This document shows positions 41,656 through 49,965 of a stretch of 64,000 nucleotides of DNA, piece by piece. Position numbers and translations under genes: made by a program. Each line of letters starts with the position of its first letter. The stretch's first letter is position 1. The DNA is from Mycetohabitans rhizoxinica HKI 454. Its GTDB lineage: Bacteria > Pseudomonadota > Gammaproteobacteria > Burkholderiales > Burkholderiaceae. The stretch lies in the NCBI RefSeq assembly GCF_000198775.1, contig NC_014718.1, forward strand, positions 655,881-719,880, given 5' to 3'. The notes under the pieces are model-generated. The model did no database searches, had not been told where the DNA came from, and saw nothing but the letters and a program-made list of their open reading frames with translations.

Positions 41656-43017
41656 ATGGATCTCGACATCAACGACGCTTTGAATGCCGTCAAGTCCGCC
41701 GTTTATGCAACCGACGGCCGATACTCCGTCCAAGCCGCTGCCGCGCCCCCGCGGCCCGCGCGCACCGACCACGTCGTTTGTAGCACTGCATTGCCCGCGC
41801 CAGCAAGCCGAACCACCTATGACGACCTGCCGCCGGAGGTGATCCAGCAAATCGCGTCGCACCTGTCATACGACGATATCGCGCAGCTTTCCGCGCTGAA
41901 CCAACGCTCCTATCGGATACTGCGCGAACGACGACTGGCGTGGCACAGCTGCCAACAAATCGACACGGTCGTGGATCTCGCGTCGCTGCAACAGTTGCTC
42001 GACCAAACGCAAGATATCCAGTTCGAGCCCAGCCTGCGCCTGGACTCCATCGTGGCACTCTGGTACCGGCTGCCACGGCTGCCGGCCGCCGAACAGCCGG
42101 AGGCCTTCAAGCGTCTGTTCCGCGCGGCAGACGGAATCCCTGGACATAGCCATGTCGTCCAACAAGCCATGATCATATCGATTGTCCAATACGCACCGCA
42201 GCAGCGCGTGGAATTATTCGACTTCGCGCAGGCGATTGCCGAGCAACATCGGAACGGCCATCAGAGCCTGTGGGCGTCGCTTGCCTCGACGCTGTCGTGC
42301 CTGCCATTGTGGCCATCGCAATTCGCGGCGCGGTATCAAGCGCTATTGGGCCGCCTGCCCTCGCTTGGCCAGACACAACAGGCCGAACTCATCGCCGTGT
42401 TAGCGAAGCAACTGTCCGCATTGCGAGACGGCAACCACGGCGCGGCCCTCGACGTGTCAACGGAATACGGAATATTGCAGGACTGGACACGGCGCCTGCC
42501 ACCCTCGCTTCAAGGCGCGCCAGTCGGCGCATTGGCCGCAGCCGTGAGCGAACTGTCCGATGCACAACGCCCGTTTCGCTACGCAGACATGCAGCAGTTG
42601 GCGTTGAGGCTGCCCTCCGACCAGTTGATGATCGCACTGCAACCACTGCTGCTGGGGCTAGCCACCCTGCCCACGGCGCGGCACGCCCACGAGCTATCGA
42701 CGCTGGAGTCCACGCTGTTGCGCGCGTCACCCCCGGTGCGCATACAAGCGGTCCACCAGCTGATCGAAACCACGCCCCGGCTGCACGGCACACTGTCGTG
42801 GCAGATTTGGCAGCGTGCGCTGCGTTTGCTCGATGGCGGTGGCACGGACGGCGTCGATGCGCTGAAAGTGCTGGAGGCGGCACGGCGCGACGGCGTGATC
42901 AACATGCTGGGCAAAGGCCAGCGGGAGGATGCCGTGATGGAGACAATGGACTTTATTCAACGCAACCACCTCACCAAGCAGGCGAGCGCAGCCCTGCTTG
43001 CCTGTCTCATGCCGTGA
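41656..43017 (+). CDS. F-box domain protein, candidate secreted effector
   Basis: 453 residues. Residues 55-97 (YDDLPPEVIQQIASHLSYDD, then IAQLSALNQRSYRILRERRL and AW) fit the F-box consensus LPxEVxxxIxxxLxxxDLxxLxxVxxxxxxxxxxxxxxW, a eukaryotic module that binds Skp1 in SCF ubiquitin ligases. The rest is a long alpha-helical region with repeated helix pairs but no clear LRR motif. The first 50 residues are Ala/Pro/Ser/Thr-rich and polar, as in type III secretion signals. I saw no hrpII-type TTCG-N16-TTCG box in the 170 bp upstream. There is no Sec signal. By analogy with Ralstonia GALA proteins it could act in a eukaryotic host cell; this is inference. Confidence 0.78.
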   Translation: MDLDINDALNAVKSAVYATDGRYSVQAAAAPPRPARTDHVVCSTALPAPASRTTYDDLPPEVIQQIASHLSYDDIAQLSALNQRSYRILRERRLAWHSCQQIDTVVDLASLQQLLDQTQDIQFEPSLRLDSIVALWYRLPRLPAAEQPEAFKRLFRAADGIPGHSHVVQQAMIISIVQYAPQQRVELFDFAQAIAEQHRNGHQSLWASLASTLSCLPLWPSQFAARYQALLGRLPSLGQTQQAELIAVLAKQLSALRDGNHGAALDVSTEYGILQDWTRRLPPSLQGAPVGALAAAVSELSDAQRPFRYADMQQLALRLPSDQLMIALQPLLLGLATLPTARHAHELSTLESTLLRASPPVRIQAVHQLIETTPRLHGTLSWQIWQRALRLLDGGGTDGVDALKVLEAARRDGVINMLGKGQREDAVMETMDFIQRNHLTKQASAALLACLMP

Positions 43018-43111
43018 CCGCGAAATCCAATGGCAGCCGACAACAAAGTGTCGAATTGGAGTGGCCCGCTGCCATCATCGCGCGATACAAAACCGATAAC
43101 CGGCGCGTCAG

Positions 43112-43225
43112 ATGTAACCGCTCGGCGTGCTGGATTCACCTTCCGTTCGCCGCATCGCCATCACGCTGAAACACTTGGGTCTGCCGTTCGAGTACCGGCC
43201 AATAGATGACATTGTATCGTCAGGT
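43112..43225 (+). pseudogene. Glutathione S-transferase N-terminal remnant
   Basis: The plus strand reads ATG TAA CCG, then LGVLDSPSVRRIAITLKHLG and LPFEYRP, the usual start of a GST thioredoxin-like domain (with the DSP...R motif around the glutathione site). Codon 2 is a stop, and homology ends after about 35 residues. It is a dead fragment between the F-box gene and the convergent lipoprotein gene. Confidence 0.75.
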
Positions 43226-43285
43226 CATCGCTGTATGGCAGCGTGTGCGTTCTCGCACACGCTGCCTACGCGCACCGTTGGGCGG

Positions 43286-45103
43286 TTATTTCTCGGGCGA
43301 GGCCGGCGGCGTCGGTAGGTTATGCCAACGCTGCGCGGCGAGTTCTGGCACGACGCGGATCGGCGTCAGCCTCGAGCCCCGTCTGCGCGCATCGCCGTGA
43401 TTGGATGCCGTCGACTCCGATACGCTGGCCCGCGGCAAATTGGACGCGCCGTCGTCCTGCGCGAAAACATTGTCGATCGAATGGCGTCTTGTAAGATGGC
43501 CCGTCGCGTCCATCTGCAGACAATTTTCAGCTTCCTGCAGCAGTGCAAAGGACAACTTGCACGCTCGTTCTAGGCACTCGTCCTCTGACAGATCTTCCGC
43601 AAACGGACTGCTTAGCTGATCGATCCAATCGCGGTTCAACTGGCTCGGCGTCGATATCCCGCTCTCCTCGTACTGCTCGGACACGCTGTCCGCCAGAGGG
43701 TCGCGCGTTGTGTCCTCCATCATGCCCAGCTCCAGGCCGCCATCGCGCTCTTGCAGCCATGCACCGGATCGTTCGGTCATCCGACTTGGCTTCTCGTTGT
43801 GTGACAAACCGTCAACGGCCGCATCGTCGCGCGACGCATAAAGCCACCGGAGGCCTATCCGGAGTCGCATCCGCGATACGTCGTCCAGGTAAAACAAGTC
43901 GCGCCGTGAATCGCCCTCCGGAAAACCGCGATAGCTTTCCACCTTGATCCGATTGGCAAGCGCGGGAGGCGCATTCAGGCGACTGAGTTCAGACGAAAAC
44001 GCCTGCTTCTGGACGTCCGAACCGTATGCGATGAACAGACGAGGCGCGTCGCCTGCCGGCACCGCTTCGACCAGTCGATTAGCCGACCATGGCGATGCCT
44101 CACTGCGCTGGACCCAAAACGGCTCATTGGCGCACCGCCGGACATCGTCGGCGCCGCTGTACGGCGACCGCGTCAGACGATCGAACTCGGCAGGCAAATG
44201 ACGCGCGACGTCAAAACCAAGATCGTCATCCAGGTGTATAAGCCATTGCACGCCTAATTCCCAGGATATCTCCACAGGCGGCTCCCGATGTTCGGCACGC
44301 CCATCCGGCCCCAAGGTCGGCGAGATGAATGCCATGCCGGCGAACCCGTGAGGCCTTGTTTTCAATAAATCGATCGCATGACCGGCCACGCGTGCACCGT
44401 GAGTGACCAGGTACACGGGCGAGCCACGCCTCTGATTCGTATCCAGATAGGTATCGATGAAATGCATGGCCGCCCTCCCCGCCTGAAGGTTGCCCCAAAA
44501 ATCGCCATGACAGCCCGATTGGGTAGGATGGACAAAAACCAGATCGGACACGTCAAGCAACGTAGAGAGGTTGTCATATCGATCCCAGTTTCCTTGGCCC
44601 GAAAGCTCCCCGACGATAGGACCGACCGATGCCAACAACAGATAGCCGGTGGAACGCAGCGGATCATCTCGAACGCTGTCACCGAAAAAGAATGTGATGG
44701 GGCGGGACGAGGGCTCCACATCGCGTTGGGTATAGGCTACATAGACGATCTGGGCATCGTCGGGTGCGCCCTCGATAGGGACCATGCCGGCGGTTGCCGC
44801 TAAATCTAATGTTTCATCACCGTGCTGCATTTGATGATACGCCGCGACGGGCATCGAAAGCGACCTTTCGGACGGCACCGAAACCGGCTTCTTGGACAGC
44901 ACCGAAGCATGAAGGGCGGTCGCGGTCCGCGTATCGGGCTGACCGCCACCTATGGCGTCGCCGACACCAGACTCGCCTCCCCCACCACCACACGCAGTCA
45001 TAGACAGCGCCACAGCAATCGCCATTGCGCTGGAGCAAGCTCGGCTCGGCTTAATCAACCGACGAAGACATTTATTTAATTCCATTTTCATGATGGTCAC
45101 CAT
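43286..45103 (-). CDS. Lipoprotein with serine-carboxypeptidase (S10)-like fold, active site lost
   Basis: 605 residues; an alternative start ATG lies at 45091. The signal peptide ends in lipobox ALSMTAC with Cys38, followed by a Gly-rich linker. Residues 115-250 align with bacterial S10 carboxypeptidases: IVYVAYTQRDVEPSSRPITF matches the first strand, and LLDVSDLVFVHPTQSG matches the LLDVSDLVFIDPVGTG motif of active enzymes. The oxyanion NGGPG is replaced by GDSVRD (141-146), and the nucleophile motif GESYG by THGAR (234-238), so there is no catalytic Ser. The C-terminal 150 residues are acidic and not S10-like. It is probably an envelope-anchored binding protein rather than a peptidase. Confidence 0.75.
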   Translation of the reverse strand: MVTIMKMELNKCLRRLIKPSRACSSAMAIAVALSMTACGGGGGESGVGDAIGGGQPDTRTATALHASVLSKKPVSVPSERSLSMPVAAYHQMQHGDETLDLAATAGMVPIEGAPDDAQIVYVAYTQRDVEPSSRPITFFFGDSVRDDPLRSTGYLLLASVGPIVGELSGQGNWDRYDNLSTLLDVSDLVFVHPTQSGCHGDFWGNLQAGRAAMHFIDTYLDTNQRRGSPVYLVTHGARVAGHAIDLLKTRPHGFAGMAFISPTLGPDGRAEHREPPVEISWELGVQWLIHLDDDLGFDVARHLPAEFDRLTRSPYSGADDVRRCANEPFWVQRSEASPWSANRLVEAVPAGDAPRLFIAYGSDVQKQAFSSELSRLNAPPALANRIKVESYRGFPEGDSRRDLFYLDDVSRMRLRIGLRWLYASRDDAAVDGLSHNEKPSRMTERSGAWLQERDGGLELGMMEDTTRDPLADSVSEQYEESGISTPSQLNRDWIDQLSSPFAEDLSEDECLERACKLSFALLQEAENCLQMDATGHLTRRHSIDNVFAQDDGASNLPRASVSESTASNHGDARRRGSRLTPIRVVPELAAQRWHNLPTPPASPEK

Positions 45104-45151
45104 TTTAAGTGGATAACAGCAGCCCTCCGACGAATCGGATAACCTTTAAAA

Positions 45152-45166
45152 AAGACCGATGGTCTT
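45152..45166 (-). terminator. Small hairpin with U-run on the minus strand, upstream of the lipoprotein gene
   Basis: AAGACC-GAT-GGTCTT. Read on the minus strand it is followed by a run of T at 45148-45151, like a weak intrinsic terminator in the 5' leader of the lipoprotein gene. The stem is only 6 bp. Confidence 0.25.
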
Positions 45167-45450
45167 CGATTAAATGTTAGACGCGGAGCAATAGCGCTGC
45201 CTCGGCACCGGCGTGCACGTCAACTCATTTGCTGGTTGAACTGCATGTAATGCAATTGAAAGTATGAGGCGCGAAACGTATCATGCGCGAAGCGCCAAGT
45301 AAAGATCAATAAAGAAACAATCGTTGCTTATATAACGATTCGGGCGAAATATATGAACCAATGAAGTCACGCACACCGTTTTTATTGGTATAGTACAAAA
45401 TGGATTAGTGTGTTTTGGATTGCTAACTCATCAGACAATACTGACTAATT

Positions 45451-45468
45451 TACCGTGACATCACGGTA
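45451..45468. promoter_or_regulatory. 18-bp perfect palindrome, operator candidate
   Basis: TACCGTGA-CA-TCACGGTA, two perfect 8-bp arms with a 2-nt centre. It lies about 285 bp upstream of the HoxX-like gene and 350 bp from the divergent lipoprotein gene. It has the form of a dimeric regulator site; the regulator is unknown. Confidence 0.5.
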
Positions 45469-45752
45469 GCCGGCATGGTGTACCTATCCCGCAGCCTGTG
45501 CCTCTAATGCTGAGGCAGTTCGGTCGGGAGCGGCCCGGCATATTTTTCCTGGCATCCAGCATTGCCGGTCGATAGTTCCGAAAGCGAATTTTCTTTGCTC
45601 AGGCGCCACATAGCGCTGTTTCAACGCCCATCACTTCGCATCCCAGTTGCTTTTTTCGGCATCCCCGTCGTCGCGCGAGGTGGGATTGCTACGCTGCACG
45701 CTGTATTCGCGTTTTCTGATTGCTCGATATCGCAACACTATCTGGGGGGCGC

Positions 45753-47507
45753 TTGGATATTCTGCTGTTTGCCTCAGCCTATAACGGCATGGTCCAGCGT
45801 GTTCATCGCGAACTCGTTACACTGGAGCATCGCGTCTGCATTGAATTGTCGCCGGACCCGGACACGATGCTGGCTCGCGCCAAACAGGTCGATCCGGACT
45901 TGATCATCTGCCCATTCCTAAAGCATCGCATTCCCGACACGGTATGGCGCGCCTGGCCGTGCCTGGTCGTCCATCCGGGAATCGAGGGCGATCGGGGGCC
46001 GTCCGCGTTGGATTGGGCGATTACCCACCAGCAATCCGAATGGGGCGTTACCCTGCTGCAAGCCAACGCCGAAATGGACGGTGGCGATGTGTGGGGAACG
46101 CACCAGTTTGCGATGCGCAGGGCCAGCAAAGGCAGCATCTATCGACGTGATGTCATACCCGGCGCGGTGAAGCTCATTCGGCAGGCATTGGCCGATTTCG
46201 CAGATCCGCGGTTCCGTGCGCGTGCGCAAGACTACGCTCGCCCGTCGGTCAAGGGCCGTCCCCACGTGCTGATGCGACAGGATGCACGCCGCATCGATTG
46301 GAGCACAGATGACACTGATACGATCGTCAACCGCATTCATGCGGCCGACGGCTTCCCCGGCGTGCGTGACGAGATCCATGGCCAGCCGGTGTATCTGTTC
46401 GGTGCGGTGGCAGATACAGGCATCGCACATGAGGCTACGCCGGGTGCGTGGCTGGGTCAGCGGCACGGCGCGGTGTGCCGCGCCACGCGGGACGGTGCCG
46501 TATGGATCAAGCAGATGAAGGCGGGGGGCCGCGGACCAGGCTCCGACATCAAGCTTCCGTCGATGCTGGCGCTGCGCGCCGCGTTCGATGGCGCAGCCTG
46601 GCTCGAGCAGTTGCCCGAGCTGGATTCGCCTGCTGTCGAAGATATTCGCATCCACGTCGAACATCGGGTAGCATACGTCGAATTCGACTTCCACAACGGC
46701 GCGATGAGCACCAGCCAATGCACGCGCCTGACTCATGCGCTTGACGCGCTCAGTCGGCGCCACGACGTGCGCGTGATCGTCTTGATGGGAGGCAACGATT
46801 TTTGGAGCAACGGCATCCATTTGCATTGCATCGAGGCCTCGCCGGATCCAGCCGGCGAGTCGTGGCGCAACATCAATGCGATAAACGATTTGGTGCGCAC
46901 TATCTTGCTGACCGAACGCAAGATCACGATCGCTGCGCTGCGCAACAACGCCGGCGCCGGCGGCGCCATCATGCCGCTGGCATGCGACTTCGTGCTAGCT
47001 CGCCGCGGCGTCGTGCTCAATCCGCACTACCAAACGATGGGCTTGTACGGCTCCGAGTACTGGACTTACCTACTGCCGCGTCGCACCGGCGCCGCACGGG
47101 CGAAGGCCCTGGTTGACGCCTGCTTGCCAGTGGTGGCAGACGAAGCGCTGGACATGAACCTCGTCGACCACGTGCTACCAGAGGATTGGACTGAATATCA
47201 CGCTTTGCTGTTGCGCCATTGCCAGACGATCGCGCAAGACGAACGGTTCTCGACGTATCTGAACATTAAGGCGCGCGTGCGAAGCATGGACGAGCGGCGC
47301 AAGCCGCTGCAGGCCTATCGGGACGAGGAATTGCAGCGGATGAAAGCCGCATTCGACGATCCGGGTGCCAGCTACCACGCACTGCGCCACCAATTCGTTC
47401 ACAAAATCCCGTGTGCGGCAACGCCGCCCCACTTGCGCGGCGACGTCGGCATGCGGCAGTCGCACGATACGCAGCGCCGACGGGAGCCGTCGCCCGTTCA
47501 AGCGTAA
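45753..47507 (+). CDS. HoxX-like protein: formyltransferase N-domain plus enoyl-CoA hydratase C-domain
   Basis: 584 residues from TTG 45753, where homology begins (DILLFASAYNGMVQRVHREL) just after GGGGGG; TTG 45720 is the alternative. The N-terminal part has the formyl-tetrahydrofolate-type motif CLVVHPGIEGDRGPSALDWA, then a linker domain. The C-terminal half is a crotonase fold with VLMGGNDFWSNGIHLHCIEA and NNAGAGGAIMPLACDFVLA. HoxX makes CO from formyl-CoA for O2-tolerant [NiFe]-hydrogenase maturation, but no hydrogenase gene occurs in this window. It may supply formyl or CO chemistry for something else. It is co-oriented with the ACP operon downstream, separated by remnants. Confidence 0.85.
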   Translation: MDILLFASAYNGMVQRVHRELVTLEHRVCIELSPDPDTMLARAKQVDPDLIICPFLKHRIPDTVWRAWPCLVVHPGIEGDRGPSALDWAITHQQSEWGVTLLQANAEMDGGDVWGTHQFAMRRASKGSIYRRDVIPGAVKLIRQALADFADPRFRARAQDYARPSVKGRPHVLMRQDARRIDWSTDDTDTIVNRIHAADGFPGVRDEIHGQPVYLFGAVADTGIAHEATPGAWLGQRHGAVCRATRDGAVWIKQMKAGGRGPGSDIKLPSMLALRAAFDGAAWLEQLPELDSPAVEDIRIHVEHRVAYVEFDFHNGAMSTSQCTRLTHALDALSRRHDVRVIVLMGGNDFWSNGIHLHCIEASPDPAGESWRNINAINDLVRTILLTERKITIAALRNNAGAGGAIMPLACDFVLARRGVVLNPHYQTMGLYGSEYWTYLLPRRTGAARAKALVDACLPVVADEALDMNLVDHVLPEDWTEYHALLLRHCQTIAQDERFSTYLNIKARVRSMDERRKPLQAYRDEELQRMKAAFDDPGASYHALRHQFVHKIPCAATPPHLRGDVGMRQSHDTQRRREPSPVQA

Positions 47508-47597
47508 CAGCAGGCCGGCACGGATCCAACGGCGGCGCCGGCGGCCGGCACGCGCAGGCTGCGCTACAGCTGGCCCGCGCTATCAGCGTCTTGTTCA

Positions 47598-47886
47598 TCA
47601 CAGACGGCCGTCACCGTGCGATTGCGACCCATCGCCTTGGGTCAGGTACAGCGCCGCGTCGGCTCGGGCCTTTAGGGTAGCCAGCGTATCGGCATCGCAC
47701 CGCTCGTCAAGACCGACGCTGAAGGTACACGCGATTTCACCACTGGACCCGTGCAATGTCGATGCAGCGGCCGTGGCCCGCACCCGGTCCGTGAGCTACA
47801 TCGCCTCGGCCTTAGTTGTGAACGGAAAAGCATCGCGAATTCTTCGCCATGGGTCCAGGTCAACGCGCGTTGTAGCATGCTGCATT
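47598..47886 (-). pseudogene. GGDEF (diguanylate cyclase) domain remnant
   Basis: Minus-strand fragments in different frames give HGEEFAMLF (a damaged GGDEF motif region near 47850) and EIACTFSVGLDERCDADTLA followed by LKARADAALYLTQGDG (47600-47730), the usual end of a GGDEF domain. At least one frameshift separates them, and the upstream part of the gene is gone. Confidence 0.65.
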
Positions 47887-47934
47887 GTGGCTTGGCGCAC
47901 AGGCCGAAGTCCGCCCAGCCCGTAAGCTGCCAGC

Positions 47935-48288
47935 ATGCGTAACCTGTTTCGTCCGTTGGCCATCCTGTTGGCCGTGATGATGTCATTGCATGGCATTGCG
48001 TACGCGTTCGAGTTTACACCCGGCGCGACGCCGGCGGTGCGCACCCACGGCGCACGCGTTGCCGCGAGCGAGACAGCATACGCGACGCAAGCGACGGCCC
48101 AGCCGCAGCGAGCACACGACAGCGACCGCTGCGGCTGCCCCCACGGACGGCTGTGCTGCGTCGACGCGGCTCGATCATGGGCGCCCGCGCCCGGCCATGC
48201 CGGGTGTGGGCGGTCCAATGCTGGCCACGACGGCCCGCCACGCCACGCATCACGTCGTCGCTCGCCTACGTCGGACGTAACTGCATAA
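47935..48288 (+). CDS. Small exported protein, function unknown
   Basis: 117 residues. A clear Sec-type signal peptide, MRNLFRPLAILLAVMMSLHG followed by IAYA, with cleavage expected after AYA. The mature part has a Cys-rich patch (RCGCPHGRLCC) and is otherwise low in hydrophobic residues. After about residue 85 the sequence loses protein-like character, so a frameshift or late stop loss is possible. I recognise no family. It lies 24 bp before the acyltransferase gene. Confidence 0.5.
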   Translation: MRNLFRPLAILLAVMMSLHGIAYAFEFTPGATPAVRTHGARVAASETAYATQATAQPQRAHDSDRCGCPHGRLCCVDAARSWAPAPGHAGCGRSNAGHDGPPRHASRRRSPTSDVTA

Positions 48289-48311
48289 CCGCGACACGCG
48301 GGGGTAACGGA

Positions 48312-49553
48312 ATGAAAAAAACCTTCGATGGACTGGATCTGCTCCGGTTCTTATTGGCCGTCTACTTGACGCTCTACCATACCGTCTACGTGACCCGTTA
48401 CGGCGCAGCGTTGCCCTATCGCGCATGGCTGGGACTGGGCGGATTCGCCACCAGCAGTTTCTTCCTGCTGTCGGGCTTCATTCTCGCGCACGTTTACCTG
48501 GGCCAGCAGCCGGGCGTGCTGCGCGGCGGCGCCAAGCGCTTCTTCATCAACCGATTGACCAATCTCTATCCCGTCCACTGGATATCGCTGGCGCTGTTCC
48601 TGACGGTCGGGGTGGCAGGTGTCAACCCGCTCAACCGCTTTTCGTTGATGACACTGGACAGACAAGCCGGCGGATTTGAGTACCTAGACAGCATGACCAC
48701 GTTGGCAATCATCGTCGCGACGGTATGGATGCTCCAAGCATGGCAACCGCTATACGAGGCCATCAACCCGCCGTCCTGGTCACTGTCCGCGCTGCTGTTC
48801 TTCTACGCGTGCTTTCCATGGCTTGCGCCCCGGTTGCTTTCACTGCGCCGGCCAGGACTCGCCTGGGCCATGTTGTGGCTCGGCTATCTGACGCTGCCCG
48901 TGGTATTCGCAATGCAGCACTGGTATGCACCGGCCTCGGTCGGCTTCCTCTATACCAATCCGCTGGTGCGCCTGCCCGAGTTTGCCGCCGGTATCCTGCT
49001 CTACGGCCTGTACCGCGAGCGCAGTGTCGACTGGCTCTGCGCGACACCCGCCCGTCGCGCCGCCACGCTCGCTTTCGTCGCGCTGTCCTTCATCGGCGGC
49101 GTTAAGGCGCTCGAGCATGGCGGATTTGGCTGGCAGTACATCGTCCATAACGGCGCGTTGCTGCCGTCCCAGGCCGCACTGATCCTAGTGTGTGCTCACG
49201 TCACAATGCCCGCAGCGGCCGCGCGGCTCGCCACCCGGCTCGGCAACGCAGCGCTGTCGCTATTCGCCATTCATTTGCCGTTGTTTCTCATTTTCACCAA
49301 GCTGGGAAAATTGCTCGCGATCGGCATGGACCCGCTGCAATGCGTGCAGCAGTTCACGGCATGTGTCAAAGCATCACGCGACGTCGTGCCGTCGATGGCG
49401 CTTTACCCAGCCTACCTGATCGGCACCGTGATTGCAGCAGTCGTGTTCCAGGAGCGGATCGTCGTGCCGCTGCGCAACGCATTGCGCAGCCGGCTGTCGC
49501 GCGAGCCGCTCCAGCATCGCGCCGCCGGTCCTTCAGGCGGGCAGGCCGGGTAA
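48312..49553 (+). CDS. Acyltransferase 3 (OafA/YrhL-type) integral membrane protein
   Basis: 413 residues from ATG 48312. Around ten membrane segments. The conserved start FDGLDLLRFLLAVYLTLYHT holds the catalytic His, followed by FFLLSGFILAHVYL and RFFINRLTNLYPVHW, both family hallmarks. Such proteins move acyl groups across the membrane onto exported carbohydrates or lipids. It is 160 bp upstream of the ACP operon and in the same orientation, so it may acylate or aminoacylate the product of that pathway. This link is by proximity only. Confidence 0.85.
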   Translation: MKKTFDGLDLLRFLLAVYLTLYHTVYVTRYGAALPYRAWLGLGGFATSSFFLLSGFILAHVYLGQQPGVLRGGAKRFFINRLTNLYPVHWISLALFLTVGVAGVNPLNRFSLMTLDRQAGGFEYLDSMTTLAIIVATVWMLQAWQPLYEAINPPSWSLSALLFFYACFPWLAPRLLSLRRPGLAWAMLWLGYLTLPVVFAMQHWYAPASVGFLYTNPLVRLPEFAAGILLYGLYRERSVDWLCATPARRAATLAFVALSFIGGVKALEHGGFGWQYIVHNGALLPSQAALILVCAHVTMPAAAARLATRLGNAALSLFAIHLPLFLIFTKLGKLLAIGMDPLQCVQQFTACVKASRDVVPSMALYPAYLIGTVIAAVVFQERIVVPLRNALRSRLSREPLQHRAAGPSGGQAG

Positions 49554-49713
49554 TTCATCCCGCTCGCTTCGCGCTGGTGGAGACGCCAGCGTTTTGTCGG
49601 GTGCCGCACAGATCTCGCGGGGTCGGACTGGTCTACTAGCTTCGCGCACGGGGAGTGCCGCCGCCGGGATTTAAACCACCCGAGCCGGAAAATGATTGAT
49701 ACCGGAGCATCCA

Positions 49714-49965
49714 ATGAAAAATGAATTAAGACAGATCATCCAGGAAGTCGCTCATCTGGAATTATCCGTTGATCGCCTTTCCGACAGTGACGATCTCTAC
49801 GAAGCAGGTTTGTCGTCGCTGAACACGATTCAATTGATGCTTGCGATCGAAAAACACTTCAACATCGAAATTCCCGACCGCATGCTGAATCGCCATCTGT
49901 TCCAGAGCATCGATTCACTGGCTGAGGCCGTCTCGCAATTGCAGCGCGACGTGCAATCCGCATGA
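49714..49965 (+). CDS. Free acyl carrier protein for a carrier-bound amino acid
   Basis: 83 residues from ATG 49714, with GGAG 7 nt upstream; an ATG at 49696 is in frame but unsupported. The phosphopantetheine site is DLYEAGLSSLNTIQLM, where the first Ser of GLSSL carries the arm. The flanking DDLYEAG and the helix LAIEKHFNIEIPDRML are typical. It overlaps the next gene by 4 bp (ATGA). Because an amino acid:[carrier protein] ligase is encoded two genes downstream, this ACP is probably its substrate rather than a fatty-acid ACP. The Sfp-type transferase at 23626 may activate it. Confidence 0.9.
   Translation: MKNELRQIIQEVAHLELSVDRLSDSDDLYEAGLSSLNTIQLMLAIEKHFNIEIPDRMLNRHLFQSIDSLAEAVSQLQRDVQSA

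Larger units (their letters stand above)
45104..45752. other. AT-rich intergenic region between divergent lipoprotein and HoxX-like genes
   Basis: About 650 bp with lower GC than its flanks, holding both divergent promoters, an 18-bp perfect palindrome (45451-45468) and a short hairpin (45152-45166). No gene seen. Confidence 0.6.
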
